From Bacteroidales bacterium (GTDB taxonomy: Bacteria; Bacteroidota; Bacteroidia; Bacteroidales; P3): a stretch of 47,758 bases of DNA. Below, piece after piece: positions 27,301-36,278 of this stretch. A program made the position numbers and the translations under genes. Below the pieces are notes generated by a model. It worked only from the letters and a program-made list of their open reading frames with translations. It ran no database searches and was not told the DNA's origin. The stretch is from assembly GCA_017501495.1 (NCBI GenBank), contig JAFVWV010000090.1, positions 1-47,758 on the forward strand, written 5' to 3'. Position 1 is the stretch's first letter; the number at the start of each line of letters is the position of its first letter.

Positions 27301-30300
27301 ACGTCTACAACCGCATCGACATACGCAACTACGGCGCCGTTGACCCCAACTCCTGCAAGGCCACCCGCGAACTGCGAGCAATACAGCGTGCCGATGCCGT
27401 CTACCTGCGCAACACAGCCATCGACTACACCGGTTCGACCGACGCCATCTCGGCCTTCCTCTCGCAGCAGTATACAATCAACCGTGTCGACACGCTCAAC
27501 TGCCGCGGCTACAACGTCATCGACGTCGAGGCCACCATGACCAATATACAAACGGTGAACTTCTACTATGAGACCGGCACCGAGCACAACGGAAACCTCA
27601 TCACCGACGCCGACTGGGTGCTGGTCGACAACCAGGATATACCTACCTGCGTCGAGAGCGAGCCCTGCTCGGCCTGCGGCGAAGCGACATCGCTGACGCT
27701 CTGCGACCAGCTGACCAAGATATCGCGCGACCAAGAACCCATCAACAAGCAGACGGCTCTGGTGATGAACAACGGTATCAACGTCGACCTTATCTCGCCC
27801 AAGGGCGCCTATGCCGCCGTGAACGGATTTGCCTTCATCGTGGCACAGTCGGGCACCAACGCCGTCATTACGGCCCGCTCGAAATACGGCACCACCAACA
27901 TCAACGACGGCGGCTTCCTGCCCGTCTGCTCCGACTCGTCGCGCAAGGTTGACGGATACACCGGCACCCTCGTACACTGGTCGCAGCCCGGCTTCGACAA
28001 CACCGAATCGTGGGAATACCGCTACGACAACTACGGCGAGACATACCGCGTCTGGTCAATCGGCCAGGGTATACGCCGCCGCTACGCCGTCATCCAGGCC
28101 CACAGTAACCCCACACGACTGGAAGAAAACAAGCGCATCACGCTGCTCGACACCACCGACGGTTCCAACATGCTGTACAACTTCGCCATAGCCAAATCGA
28201 AACTCGTACTGCCGCCCACAAGCCCCGGAAACTACTACAAGATAGACCCGATGGGCGTCGTCATCTACGACGAAAACTCGGAGATGCGACTGACCGACAT
28301 GAGCTACAGATTGAAACGCGAATGGGACAGCCTGACCGACACATGGCGCATCGACACCATCTCCAACGCCAAGCCCTACGTCGAAGGCACCGACGCCAAC
28401 AAGATGGAACCCGACGCCAACGGCGGATGGCAGATGCTGGATCCTACCGCCGGCGGCAGCCTGGTGGGTGTAAACAACATCCACACCGGTGCTGGCGAAC
28501 GCCAGTACTTCGGACTGATGATGCAGTCGGGCGAAAACTTCAGCACCAATGCTCCTAAGAGCATGACCGGCTGGATAGACGGCTCGACCATCTCGGGCAA
28601 CGCCTACACCAACCTGGTGAGCAATTTCGCCACAGCCCAGGTGGGCGCCGCCCAGAACGCCTCGCCCGAACTGGACCTCTACCTGCTCTACAACAACGAC
28701 TTCGCACACACGCTGGTCGGCACGGTCAACTTCACACTCAACGAGTACCGCGCAGTGCCGAAACGCGAACACTATGACGGCTCGAACATAAACACCAACA
28801 CAGGCGACATAGTGATGAACGGTCCCGACACGGTGTGGATAGACAGTAACCTGAACGCCCCCATCGAAATCGAAATCACCATCTCGACCATCCTGCAAGA
28901 CTTCAACAGTATGGAATACGAGGTGCTGGCTATGTACAACGAAGGCGCCAACGACCTCTTCTCGCGCAAGGTGGTGCTTCCGGCCACACTGCAGCACCGC
29001 GAACTCTATCTGGAGACCGTGACATGGATGCCGACAAGCCTCACCTCGGGAACAGGCAACGACGAGGCCAACGGCGACACCATAAGAAGCGCCATCAACC
29101 CCGACTGGTTCTATATGACCGACAGCATACCCCTCATCAAAAACCAGGAAGACGGTAAGCACAGCTACTTCGGCATGTCGATACAGCCGGTGGACAACAT
29201 CTCGAACACTCTGGTGTCGGCAGTGGGTTGGCACAGCAAGAGAGAAGACACTGTGAACCTCTACACAGCCGTGTTCAAAGGCGCCACACACGACGTAATC
29301 CGCACAGCTACAACCAACGACGAATACTATAAAGACGAAACCCACACCATCAACTCGGCCTACGTAGGCAAAACCGACGGCGCGGGCAATCCTCTCGACG
29401 GCGACCACGGTCTCAAGATAGGCGAGCTCGACGGTCGTGGCGAGGCCGCTATCAACGTACTGTTCAACTACGACGGTAGCCGACTCTACAACGCACACCA
29501 CGGTAAAGGCTATGTAGGCAAAGTGGTACTTGGCATGGTGTCATATACCGGCGGAAAATACGACGAGCCGAACCGATTCAACATCACCATCAACGTCAAG
29601 ACCCGCGACCGCGGCGACACAATCTACATCACCTCGCGCATACCGGAAGGCGGTCCTGGCCATACGCTGACCACCGGCACCGCCAAGGGTGCAAAATTGG
29701 CCACCGAGGAAGATTTCGTCGACCACGCCGACAAGGTGGGTAAGAGCCCCGACTACTACCTCAGCAACATATATGAAGCCCTTGTGCGCGTATATCAGGA
29801 AGGCGACGTAATTGCCATCATCGACACACTGAACATCAGCGGCGGCGACCAAGTGCTCATCAAGGGTATGGAATATATGCCGATACCCATCATCAGATAC
29901 GACGGCCACCACCACCTGCTGGCCGGCGAGGAGCACGTTTATCGCGGACCGATGTTTGTGGTCTCTGGCCAAGGCACCGTGCTGACAGCCCGCTGCATCG
30001 ACTTCAAAGGCACAATGGTTGGCAAGACTGTCGCCGGTACAGGAGCCACCTATCCTGACGGTGTGCACAAACTGTTGTACAACGCCATCGATACCGACGA
30101 TGTAAAATATTCCGACACCAACATGGCCTACGGTCCCATCATAGCCGTCAAAGACGGTGCCACCGTGTTGCTGCAGAACGGTGTCATAGTGCGTGAAAAC
30201 TACAACGGCTACACTGGTGACAACGCCATGCTCAACGGCACTATAAGCGTAACAGACGGCGGCACCCTGAGCTTGATTAACAACGTGACCATCAAAAACA

Positions 30301-33300
30301 ACCTTGTAGTCAAGCAAGACTCCCCGTCGAACCACCCGCTGAGCGGCGCAGTGTACCTTGACGGCGGCACGATAGAGTTGAAGCAGTCCAACCTCAGCAC
30401 AGCAGTGCTCATCGACGACAACTACGTATACGACCCGAGCAGCTCCGACAAATTCTGGTCCGAACACACAACCAGTGTCGACGGCACCGACAAACTGGTA
30501 CACTACGACTTCAACAGTACTGCCTACAATAAAACCAGCGACAAGACCAAGGCCAACGTGCTGCTGGTGCGCACGGAGCCTACGACAGTACCTGACAGTA
30601 TAACTGCTGCAGGAACAACTGCTGTGGCTGAATACAAGGACATGACCGATCAGAAGAGCGAAATGATAACCTTCGGTAACTACGCCCTGCCCAGCGGCTC
30701 GCACATCGGCGTGAGCAAGTGGTTCCCCGACCTGGCAGGCGAGCTGCGCGACACCATCCGAATCGTCTATCAAGGCAACGCCACCCACCTCGGAGAGGCC
30801 GACGACGACAGCATCTTCTTCTCCGACAATCCAGAGTTCTTCACCTTCTACAACTACGGCGTCAACAGCCAGCGCCTCTACCTGGCCCGCTGCGCCACAT
30901 TCAAGTTCCAGTTGGCCAATGGCGTGCCCATGCTGGCGGGAAGCAGCGTCTATCCCGGCGATGCATTGCAGTACGGTGCTTTGACCACCGCAACTTGCCC
31001 CACCGGCGGCGACACAATGATCTTCCGCATCCAGGGCGGTTTCTTCCCCTACGAGTACACTTGGCACAACAACGTGACAAATACCGACGACAAATATCGC
31101 AAGACGACAGGCTCCAACGTCGAAATGGACAAGTTGATAGCCAGCCACAGCTTCAGCAACTACCAGGTTGCCGTGGCCGATACATTCTACACCAACCACG
31201 TCGACATGCGCCACGACCAGCTTGATGAAGAGCTCAGCTATACCATCACCGGTACCGACGCATCGAAACATTGCACTCTGACCAAAAACGTGAAGGTACG
31301 CCTCCACAAGAACACCGTCGACGAGACACCGACCAAATTCGCCAAGGACACCAACACCTACGACGAATGGACAGACATCGCCCATGCCAAGGCCAATACC
31401 GTGGGCGACACTGCTCGCGGCTTGCGCCAGTTCAAGGCCATCAAGATTACGCCACGCGTATGGTCACCCAACAGCGGTTTCATTGCCGTCGCCGTGCCCG
31501 GTACCGAGAACATCCTCGTTGGCGACGACGTCAACAACAATCCGCTGGCCGACCTCTCATTCTGCGAGGGCGATGTCATCAGCCTCTTCACTGCACCCAA
31601 GCCAGGCGAGGAGTTCATCATGTGGGATTTCGACCCATACTACAACCCCTATGCCACCTATATGGTGCCGCCTCATTCAGAGACCGTCACCGCCTACTTC
31701 GGCCCGACTCGCTACTGGATAGACACCATCAGCAGCACCTCTATAGCACGTGCCGCACTCTCTGACCAGTATTACTACGATGGACGCCCGATGGTTGAAG
31801 GCCAAAAGGCCAGCTACGTGACCACTTACAACGACGACGTCCACATCTACGACGAACGCGGTCTTGCATGGTTCATCAGCGTTGTCAACGGTATCAACGG
31901 CACACAGGCTCGCGAATTCTACTTCAACAACGTGTATATCCACAAGAAGTCCGACGGCACTCCCTACGACATGAGCGAATTCCTTTGGACACCCGTTGGA
32001 ACCACACAGCACCCCTTCCGCGGCTACCTCATCGGTGTCGACAGTGAAGACACCTGCACCACCCCGTTGGTCAACATCAGCGGTTCCGACACCACAACAG
32101 ACTATGTTGTAATCAAGAGCGTCATCGCCAACGAGCCCAATGCCGACTATGTAGGCTTCTTCGGCCATATCGAGTCAGCCCGCATCATTGGCATACAGCT
32201 CACCGGCGCACTGGTGCGCGGCGCACAGTATTCAGCAGCGATGGCAGCCGACTCCCGCAACTCTAAGATTGCAGGCTGTAAAGTTGACAGCGAGACAGCT
32301 GATTCCACGGCCACCATCATTACCACCCACTACGTCAGCGGCGGATTGGTGGCTAAGTCGGAGAACGACAGCCTGACCAAGAACCTCCATGTAGGAGCCA
32401 AGTTTGTCGGCGACGCCGTATACACCGGCGGCATGGTCGGCACCGGAAAATCGAGCAAAATATACAACAACTACACCTACGTCGACATCCGCAACAACGC
32501 CCTCTATCAAGGCAGCATTGCAGGTTCGATGGATGGTGTGGCACCTACCAACCGCCTCTTCCGTGCCAAGACTTCAGCCAACTACGGCCAGATTGTCAAC
32601 AACTATGCTCGAGTCAAAAACGACGGACGTCCCGAACGCGTCGGCGGCGTTGCCGGCTACTCAAAGAACACCGTCATCGAAAACAACTATGTCTATGGCG
32701 ACCTGACCGGTTCTGCCGTAAGCGGTGCTGTAGCGGCTGTGGCCGATCAAGGCACCAATGCCGACTACAACTACTATGAAACCGGTTCGACCAACGCCAC
32801 AGTCGGCCAACAACGGAGCGGAGCCTCTGTCGCCACAACAGTAGCCTTCAAGGGCAGCGGCAATCAGGTGGCATTGGCTTCCGAGGCCTACGGTGTCGAC
32901 AACCTGACCCGTGCCCTCAACCGCTGGGTGCGCGACCACGGCAACGGTGACTACCTGACCTGGCGCAGCGACCTCGATGGACGCAACGGTGGTTACCCTG
33001 TATTCGGCACACCCGACCTCATACCCGTCAGCAACACCATCGCCATCCATGGCTGCGACAGCATCATCTACGACGGACGCAGCTACACCGACGGTGAGAG
33101 CTTGACAGTGCATGTCGTCGACAGTGTCGAAATGATTGACAGCACCTCTACCCTGTTCTTCTATGTGGGCCACAGCTCCTATGAGAGCCATACTGACACC
33201 GGCCACGTGGGTATGCCCTACAGCGGCTACGGTTTCTACCTCAGCCCCACCGAGACCGAACTGCTGCGCAGCACCCTCGATGCCGAAGGCCGTGCCACCA

Positions 33301-33641
33301 TCGTGCTCACCGACACCCTCAGCACATCGACCGGATGCGACAGCATCGTCAGCCTCACCATCACATTCTTCGGCAACACCGACATTCCCGAAGTCACCGA
33401 TGAGCCCACAGCGGCTGACATCCACGTCTATCCCAACCCGACCACATCGGTGGTCAATGTCGAAGCCGACGGCTTGCAGCACGTCGAACTCTACGACAAC
33501 GACGGCCGCACGCTGGCCGACTACACCACCGCCGACGGCCGCAGCGTCAGATTCGATGTCTTCAACCTCAGCAGCGGCATCTACTATCTCCGCGTGCACG
33601 CTGCCGGCAACGTAACAATACAGAAACTCATCAAAAAGTAG
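21333..33641 (+). CDS. Giant T9SS-exported VYGGG-repeat protein 3
   Basis: About 4100 residues. In-frame ATGs at 21333, 21336, 21345, 21351 and 21357 are possible starts; MRHINILNHAVRLAALTIVLLG then gives a signal peptide cleaved near AKA-QQQ. An N-terminal domain (about 35-170, with PLCVWKR and YYYYLIGN) matches giant 1. VYGGG/VFGGGN/FGGCRMANV repeats run from about 480 to 1990. Then come a cysteine-containing segment, long non-repeat beta regions, a beta-helix-like block (about 2870-3030), a bacterial-repeat segment ending PHSETVTAYFGPTRY, and GLUG-like repeats (about 3550-3820; GGLVAKS, GGMVGTG, GGVAGYS). The last ~80 residues are a type A T9SS sorting domain (IHVYPNPTTSVVNVE ... SGIYYLRV ... 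QKLIKK). It should be exported and anchored on the cell surface. It heads an operon with the next three genes. Confidence 0.87.
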   Translation: MMQKMKMTMRHINILNHAVRLAALTIVLLGGVCGNAKAQQQEYYTLTNGNVYFYDGLQADFDWTDRYHIYPRGFNKHQGWAEVHPYGGMNLTQVTEKGEQYLMLDTANVKVGHTNVFSPLCVWKRTGTTGYYYQEWNGYYYYLIGNADELTIEKMAPTDATTLLAKWYDWDFGVALTVTNFIDGSPSKSYYWAYYDTAASNWDMSCISYERPNDRIFEDYDSVAHMEDFEYNWNIHGTYYCPVGDEGVEKKMSPGAAALFMPIEVEEHGIELAEIGSGLGLQGLALQYAEGGAPVSAIKLKDSMLINLNVVEADGNAVGVTPPYTKYTERTFIYGINTNWERRVDDQHVPVYEYGKAGLTTDTVRYYYQAAGDAAVSEHQTAPVAEMRELKVKTIHYSINNSALRFLTLDTTGCTTDPTAKPVLKCIGVPAAFAEVVVTATVTYTNGAQQTKSIKVATSQYYERTPMPQPQNGPVIAGYVVGGARMANVVGNTSVTVHRADSIYALYGGNDIAGWVQGQRGATIQLGTEHTDASHPVHIGYVYGGGCGYYAYQKPYDAATEAWADDDSLTTTVSYGQFCFNGKVYPWMTPSSDIASATPVVDKVFSYNPATGSNYGHTETGNNGDGTVPYIKTAHITVGIPMPTPVDNSDEAYLASDSTMRSHNDYILIDTVFGGGENSFIGVTSNEITQPENGVTIDIHGGTIFSVFGGNNYGGAVAQTATVFVNVHDTKLLDSDQEPSDLTYFTGYGREYGIRNLFGGGNLVESSHAHVEIKGGMIDTCYLGGNRASVLQPIGIVDCKAVGHTNSHGYDGRFIMTNPTYPLDLVKAGQINTANLADDAWVDANLIGSYGPDNFTPEVGNYNIRALFGGNNQAPMNNLAVIQLNSGGVSSVYGGGNAGDMRWGGGLSIPMYIDLMAQAIEGSHLPYPQGVGAIVSSLHDSKIICDYIFGGCRMANVDYSSGLYLAGGVFGYVKGGNDISGDVGSTKGDYAEGKSNGAYVIMDSSVLVIGDVVGGSDGYYHCDNGSGHYDSKGLTDNYNGLNYDPFDEYIGMLMPTHNNTNVCMKRGVVLGSLYGGGAHSNVGFNNTGNTGRRLVDGVETTFSPIGGIQNGSVHLYMSGGRVVNNVYGGGYMSAIYGLAYLQVGGSTRIDGALYAGNDFLGKIDNFGAYYDSIPATTNNGDLRGWSEYKASNGQDLNIQEGSSWNARYSAYLLLSDSVRIKSVYGSGNGDYDYEGADKEYVCADGGNVNRPLQSSTFIDINTASGYIDTVFGGGNGIGVRDNVTVLLNCKQNTNQLVGTIFGGNNKEDMTGTCVPQIVLNYGRAKNVFGGGNSGNMLGRTTQKDICGNEVKNVASYIRLEKDEAIIDDSIFGGCRMANVDGMAYIDMRKGNVNYIYGGNDIAGNVYGNTRIDVSGGTVAHIYGGSNGRYDYYQRGDQTWDIYKFNSPHDDANKLATGNATGRPFVDSTAVNLYGGTINTDVFGGGAMGDCRLTSVVVNDQICPGSHDSLSLTINGSVFGGGEGNWQDLNAERHGNVTLTDDGNGATYVHLHHATHLSTATAYGGGKGGDVQNTHITAYSTWDQPFEAIYGGCWGSDVYSTAYVVMEGASDPGAYTAYNVYGGNDFTGTVYKTDMKILDGRYGDIYGGGNGDYPAKMYSGDTTGYTVYSGTYPTDATDQYVDGASRSLQVPNNEKTEINFENGIVEGNLYGGGKLGTTMRLKRTADGTDFDDFGGASKKYNNTEAHTNIDDYSSIIVNVKGGTFNNNIYAGGHGASGGQCIVYGLKVLNIMNGTKVAESVYGGSENVNDGYANECDSTGNSNRYKINPSTGEQYGESAFTATTMRPSSILNIVGGTVKSHVFGCGYLGDTYGSAYVNIGLDAVESCPVWTDTVNGTENAYAAFKPGATDGHIPALIQGEVQLQGSVYGGANWGDNVGNADFSKPGFYGGKSRIIIDGNKYNTYMDDAHVSLPQMNISNSVIGSGTSVAGGDVYNRIDIRNYGAVDPNSCKATRELRAIQRADAVYLRNTAIDYTGSTDAISAFLSQQYTINRVDTLNCRGYNVIDVEATMTNIQTVNFYYETGTEHNGNLITDADWVLVDNQDIPTCVESEPCSACGEATSLTLCDQLTKISRDQEPINKQTALVMNNGINVDLISPKGAYAAVNGFAFIVAQSGTNAVITARSKYGTTNINDGGFLPVCSDSSRKVDGYTGTLVHWSQPGFDNTESWEYRYDNYGETYRVWSIGQGIRRRYAVIQAHSNPTRLEENKRITLLDTTDGSNMLYNFAIAKSKLVLPPTSPGNYYKIDPMGVVIYDENSEMRLTDMSYRLKREWDSLTDTWRIDTISNAKPYVEGTDANKMEPDANGGWQMLDPTAGGSLVGVNNIHTGAGERQYFGLMMQSGENFSTNAPKSMTGWIDGSTISGNAYTNLVSNFATAQVGAAQNASPELDLYLLYNNDFAHTLVGTVNFTLNEYRAVPKREHYDGSNINTNTGDIVMNGPDTVWIDSNLNAPIEIEITISTILQDFNSMEYEVLAMYNEGANDLFSRKVVLPATLQHRELYLETVTWMPTSLTSGTGNDEANGDTIRSAINPDWFYMTDSIPLIKNQEDGKHSYFGMSIQPVDNISNTLVSAVGWHSKREDTVNLYTAVFKGATHDVIRTATTNDEYYKDETHTINSAYVGKTDGAGNPLDGDHGLKIGELDGRGEAAINVLFNYDGSRLYNAHHGKGYVGKVVLGMVSYTGGKYDEPNRFNITINVKTRDRGDTIYITSRIPEGGPGHTLTTGTAKGAKLATEEDFVDHADKVGKSPDYYLSNIYEALVRVYQEGDVIAIIDTLNISGGDQVLIKGMEYMPIPIIRYDGHHHLLAGEEHVYRGPMFVVSGQGTVLTARCIDFKGTMVGKTVAGTGATYPDGVHKLLYNAIDTDDVKYSDTNMAYGPIIAVKDGATVLLQNGVIVRENYNGYTGDNAMLNGTISVTDGGTLSLINNVTIKNNLVVKQDSPSNHPLSGAVYLDGGTIELKQSNLSTAVLIDDNYVYDPSSSDKFWSEHTTSVDGTDKLVHYDFNSTAYNKTSDKTKANVLLVRTEPTTVPDSITAAGTTAVAEYKDMTDQKSEMITFGNYALPSGSHIGVSKWFPDLAGELRDTIRIVYQGNATHLGEADDDSIFFSDNPEFFTFYNYGVNSQRLYLARCATFKFQLANGVPMLAGSSVYPGDALQYGALTTATCPTGGDTMIFRIQGGFFPYEYTWHNNVTNTDDKYRKTTGSNVEMDKLIASHSFSNYQVAVADTFYTNHVDMRHDQLDEELSYTITGTDASKHCTLTKNVKVRLHKNTVDETPTKFAKDTNTYDEWTDIAHAKANTVGDTARGLRQFKAIKITPRVWSPNSGFIAVAVPGTENILVGDDVNNNPLADLSFCEGDVISLFTAPKPGEEFIMWDFDPYYNPYATYMVPPHSETVTAYFGPTRYWIDTISSTSIARAALSDQYYYDGRPMVEGQKASYVTTYNDDVHIYDERGLAWFISVVNGINGTQAREFYFNNVYIHKKSDGTPYDMSEFLWTPVGTTQHPFRGYLIGVDSEDTCTTPLVNISGSDTTTDYVVIKSVIANEPNADYVGFFGHIESARIIGIQLTGALVRGAQYSAAMAADSRNSKIAGCKVDSETADSTATIITTHYVSGGLVAKSENDSLTKNLHVGAKFVGDAVYTGGMVGTGKSSKIYNNYTYVDIRNNALYQGSIAGSMDGVAPTNRLFRAKTSANYGQIVNNYARVKNDGRPERVGGVAGYSKNTVIENNYVYGDLTGSAVSGAVAAVADQGTNADYNYYETGSTNATVGQQRSGASVATTVAFKGSGNQVALASEAYGVDNLTRALNRWVRDHGNGDYLTWRSDLDGRNGGYPVFGTPDLIPVSNTIAIHGCDSIIYDGRSYTDGESLTVHVVDSVEMIDSTSTLFFYVGHSSYESHTDTGHVGMPYSGYGFYLSPTETELLRSTLDAEGRATIVLTDTLSTSTGCDSIVSLTITFFGNTDIPEVTDEPTAADIHVYPNPTTSVVNVEADGLQHVELYDNDGRTLADYTTADGRSVRFDVFNLSSGIYYLRVHAAGNVTIQKLIKK

Positions 33642-33664
33642 CACCATATAAATTACACCGAAAA

Positions 33665-33877
33665 ATGAAAAAAACATATATCAAACCGCTACTTGAGACA
33701 TATCTCTACAGCCCAGAGAAAGGATTCGCCACCTCCGTGGGTCTCGCCAATGAAAACAGAATGCGCGACTACGTGCTCATTGAAGGTGAAGACCGAGGCG
33801 TACGCCGAGCCAGCGACGAACTCACCGAATACACCAATGAAAGCGGTGAGTACGAAACCGGCATGTGGAGTTTCTAA
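33665..33877 (+). CDS. Small conserved-style protein, 70 residues
   Basis: The ATG is 23 bases after giant 3. The protein starts MKKTYIKPLLETYLYSPEKG, the MKKxYxxP start seen on many short Bacteroidota proteins encoded next to surface-protein genes. The rest is charged (EGEDRGVRRASDELTEY, NESGEYETG) with no hydrophobic core, no clear signal peptide and no known domain. It is probably co-transcribed with giant 3 and the following lipoproteins. Function unknown. A longer frame of the next gene overlaps it in another register, but that extension is not needed for the lipoprotein. Confidence 0.6.
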   Translation: MKKTYIKPLLETYLYSPEKGFATSVGLANENRMRDYVLIEGEDRGVRRASDELTEYTNESGEYETGMWSF

Positions 33878-33914
33878 AAACAGACAACCATTCAACGCTA
33901 AAACCACAGACAAC

Positions 33915-36260
33915 GTGAAAAAGACACTGACAATACTGGCGCTCACCCTGACTACGGTCTTGGCGCTCACCTCGTGCAAAGAAGACCGTGAGTTGCGCAG
34001 CATGAACTTCAACGCCACCATCGAACGCCTCGGCAACGATGGGTCGAAAGTGCTCCTTGCCGATGAACACTGGACCTATTGGCAAATCGGCGACCAAATA
34101 AGCATCGCCTCCGACCTCTCCACGGCAAGCGACAAGCACTTCGGCGACCTCGTCAACTCAAGTGCCGGCACCGACTTTGACGAGTACAACGGCGTTTTTC
34201 TGGCCAATGTGCCCGACGGTTCGCACTACTTCCTCGGCCTATTTCCAAGGAGCGATGACAATATCATTGTTCCTGAAGGCGAAAACTCAAAAGGGTTCTC
34301 AGCCACTATCAACCTCGAACGCCGCCAGCCGCTGACCAGCGACACTTCGTTCGCCAGCAAAGTCTTCCCCATGGTGGCATGGTATGGCGGCAACATGTAT
34401 GACGCACCTGACTACGAACCTGCCAATCTCGACTTCCACTCTTTGGCCAGCATCCTGCGTCTCCAGATTTTCTCCACCGACGGCAACATGCACGTCATCG
34501 ACAGTATCAACCTCACATCCAATCACCAACTCCACGGTAAATTCCAAGTCGAAAACTACCGCACTGCCGATCCCTACCTTTACGGCATCGAGAACACTAA
34601 GAAGACTATCACCCTCTACTGCCGCAACAACCCCACTCTGGCCACTCTCGGTCCTGAATCGCTCCGCACCTTCTACGTTGTCATACCTGCTACCAAGACA
34701 CGCAACGACTCCGTCCGACACAGCTTCAGTCTTACAGTCTGGGACACCGCCGGCAACCACTGCAGCGCCGACTTCACAGCCAACATGCGCCGCAACGGCA
34801 TCACCTACCTGCAAGCCCTCAACATCCATACGTGGGTTGCCAGCGGTGCGACCGGCGAAGGCTCGGCATCGGCAGGTCTTGTTGGCAACGGCACCGCCTC
34901 GCGCCCATTCAAAATCTACACTGTCGACGACTTAAACTATCTTCGCATACAGTTCCACAACCCCGTGGCTGGGCAGGTGCGCATCAACAATCAGGCCGTC
35001 AACTCCAACACCCACTTCCGCATCATGACCTCCACCATCACCCTCAATAACGACAACTGGAAAGACTACGGCATCGAGAACTTCACCGGCATCATGACCT
35101 ATGGTGCCAGCAACGGTTCCAATCCCGGCATCACCAACAACAGTTCCGTCCCCCTCTTCAACAGCATCAACAACGGAGGCCGCGTGGAAGGGCTCAGCGT
35201 CAAGCGCGGCTCAATCAACACCGCTCCTACCCGGAACTGGTCTCCTTTCTGCACCACCAACAACGGCATCATCAGCAACTGCCGCCTGCGTTCGTCCGAA
35301 TCTGATCCCATCCAGTTTACCGCCAACTACGGATTTGCCGGCATCTGCGTGACCAACAACGGCACCGTCACCGGTAGCGGCTGCGAAGCCGCCGTTTCGG
35401 CAAGCAACAGCTTTGCTGGCATCTGCCATATCAACAACGGCACCATCCGTGGCTGCTACTTTGGCTCACCTGCAGCCGTCTATTCTGCATCGTCGGCAGC
35501 AGGCATCTGCTACACAAACAACGGTTCTGTCTACGACAGCTACTTTGCAGGTCGCATCAGTTCATCGTCCACCAACTGGGGCGGTATTGTCTACCAAAAC
35601 GAAGGTCGAATCGAGCACTGCTACGCCAGCTCCGACGGTCTCATCATCACCACGGGTTCAGTAGGCGCAATAGTCAACACCCAAGCCACAATCAGTGCCG
35701 TTGTCAACTACTGCTACAGCGACATCTCTCTCCGCGGCAGCACCATCGGTTCTATTGTGGCCAACCTCAGCAACGGCAAGGTCCTCAACTCTTTCGTCAA
35801 CGACAACCTCGTAGTGCTCACTGTCAGTGCCGCAAGCCACGTGGCCGGTGGCCTCGTGGGCTCCATGAGCGGTGGCACCGTGGCCAACAGCTACGCCTAC
35901 TTCAACCACATGGCCCGCATCAACGGCGAAGGCCTCGCCGGTGGCCTTATCGGGCGCCACACAGGCGGCACTGTGACTAACTGCTACGCCTACGAAAGCA
36001 CAACAACAACACGCCTCTTCTACGGCGACCCGGCTTCGTCTACCGCGAACCTCAACAACTGCTACCTCGTCGGTGCCGACCAGACCGGCGTCACCAACCA
36101 GAGCACCTCGGCTCTCATAGGTGGCGGCGACGATCAATTGCTCAGCCTGCTCAACAGCAACCGCAGCACCATGGCCGCAAGCTACACTGGAGCCGACACT
36201 CTCCGTGCCTGGCGCTCCGACGGCACCGTGCCTGCTTTCTACCCGTACACGTCTAATTAA
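33915..36260 (+). CDS. Fimbrillin-like lipoprotein with GLUG repeats
   Basis: I choose the GTG at 33915, giving VKKTLTILALTLTTVLALTSC: a lipoprotein signal peptide with lipobox LTSC (Cys21). The frame is open further upstream (to 33693) but would overlap the 70-residue gene. The product is 781 residues. Residues about 25-310 resemble the N-terminal fold of fimbrillin/Mfa-like proteins (HWTYWQIGDQISIAS, FLGLFPRSD, LASILRLQIFS). After GTASRPFKIYTVDDLNYLR (about 325) come GLUG-type repeats (FAGICVTNNG, AGGLVGSMSGGTVANSYAY, AGGLIGRHTGGTVTNCYAY). It is probably an outer-membrane surface lipoprotein. It lies 37 bases after the 70-residue gene and 18 bases before the next lipoprotein. Confidence 0.82.
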   Translation: MKKTLTILALTLTTVLALTSCKEDRELRSMNFNATIERLGNDGSKVLLADEHWTYWQIGDQISIASDLSTASDKHFGDLVNSSAGTDFDEYNGVFLANVPDGSHYFLGLFPRSDDNIIVPEGENSKGFSATINLERRQPLTSDTSFASKVFPMVAWYGGNMYDAPDYEPANLDFHSLASILRLQIFSTDGNMHVIDSINLTSNHQLHGKFQVENYRTADPYLYGIENTKKTITLYCRNNPTLATLGPESLRTFYVVIPATKTRNDSVRHSFSLTVWDTAGNHCSADFTANMRRNGITYLQALNIHTWVASGATGEGSASAGLVGNGTASRPFKIYTVDDLNYLRIQFHNPVAGQVRINNQAVNSNTHFRIMTSTITLNNDNWKDYGIENFTGIMTYGASNGSNPGITNNSSVPLFNSINNGGRVEGLSVKRGSINTAPTRNWSPFCTTNNGIISNCRLRSSESDPIQFTANYGFAGICVTNNGTVTGSGCEAAVSASNSFAGICHINNGTIRGCYFGSPAAVYSASSAAGICYTNNGSVYDSYFAGRISSSSTNWGGIVYQNEGRIEHCYASSDGLIITTGSVGAIVNTQATISAVVNYCYSDISLRGSTIGSIVANLSNGKVLNSFVNDNLVVLTVSAASHVAGGLVGSMSGGTVANSYAYFNHMARINGEGLAGGLIGRHTGGTVTNCYAYESTTTTRLFYGDPASSTANLNNCYLVGADQTGVTNQSTSALIGGGDDQLLSLLNSNRSTMAASYTGADTLRAWRSDGTVPAFYPYTSN

Positions 36261-36278
36261 TCCTCTCCTATCGTGCCT

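Noticed and set aside
21318-27977. Very long minus-strand open frame (over 2200 codons) opposite giant 3, and similar ones opposite giants 1 and 2
   Set aside because: These are shadows of GC-rich, Gly/Asn/Thr-rich repeat codons. The predicted products are low-complexity Ala/Val/Asp/Gly strings with no domain, signal peptide or promoter.
33693-33914. Longer start for the first fimbrillin-like lipoprotein
   Set aside because: It would overlap the 70-residue gene in another frame and bury the lipoprotein signal peptide 74 residues inside.
34514-34530. Lipobox-like or second fimbrillin gene within the 781-residue lipoprotein
   Set aside because: The frame is continuous, and the fimbrillin-like and GLUG parts follow each other without a new start or signal peptide.
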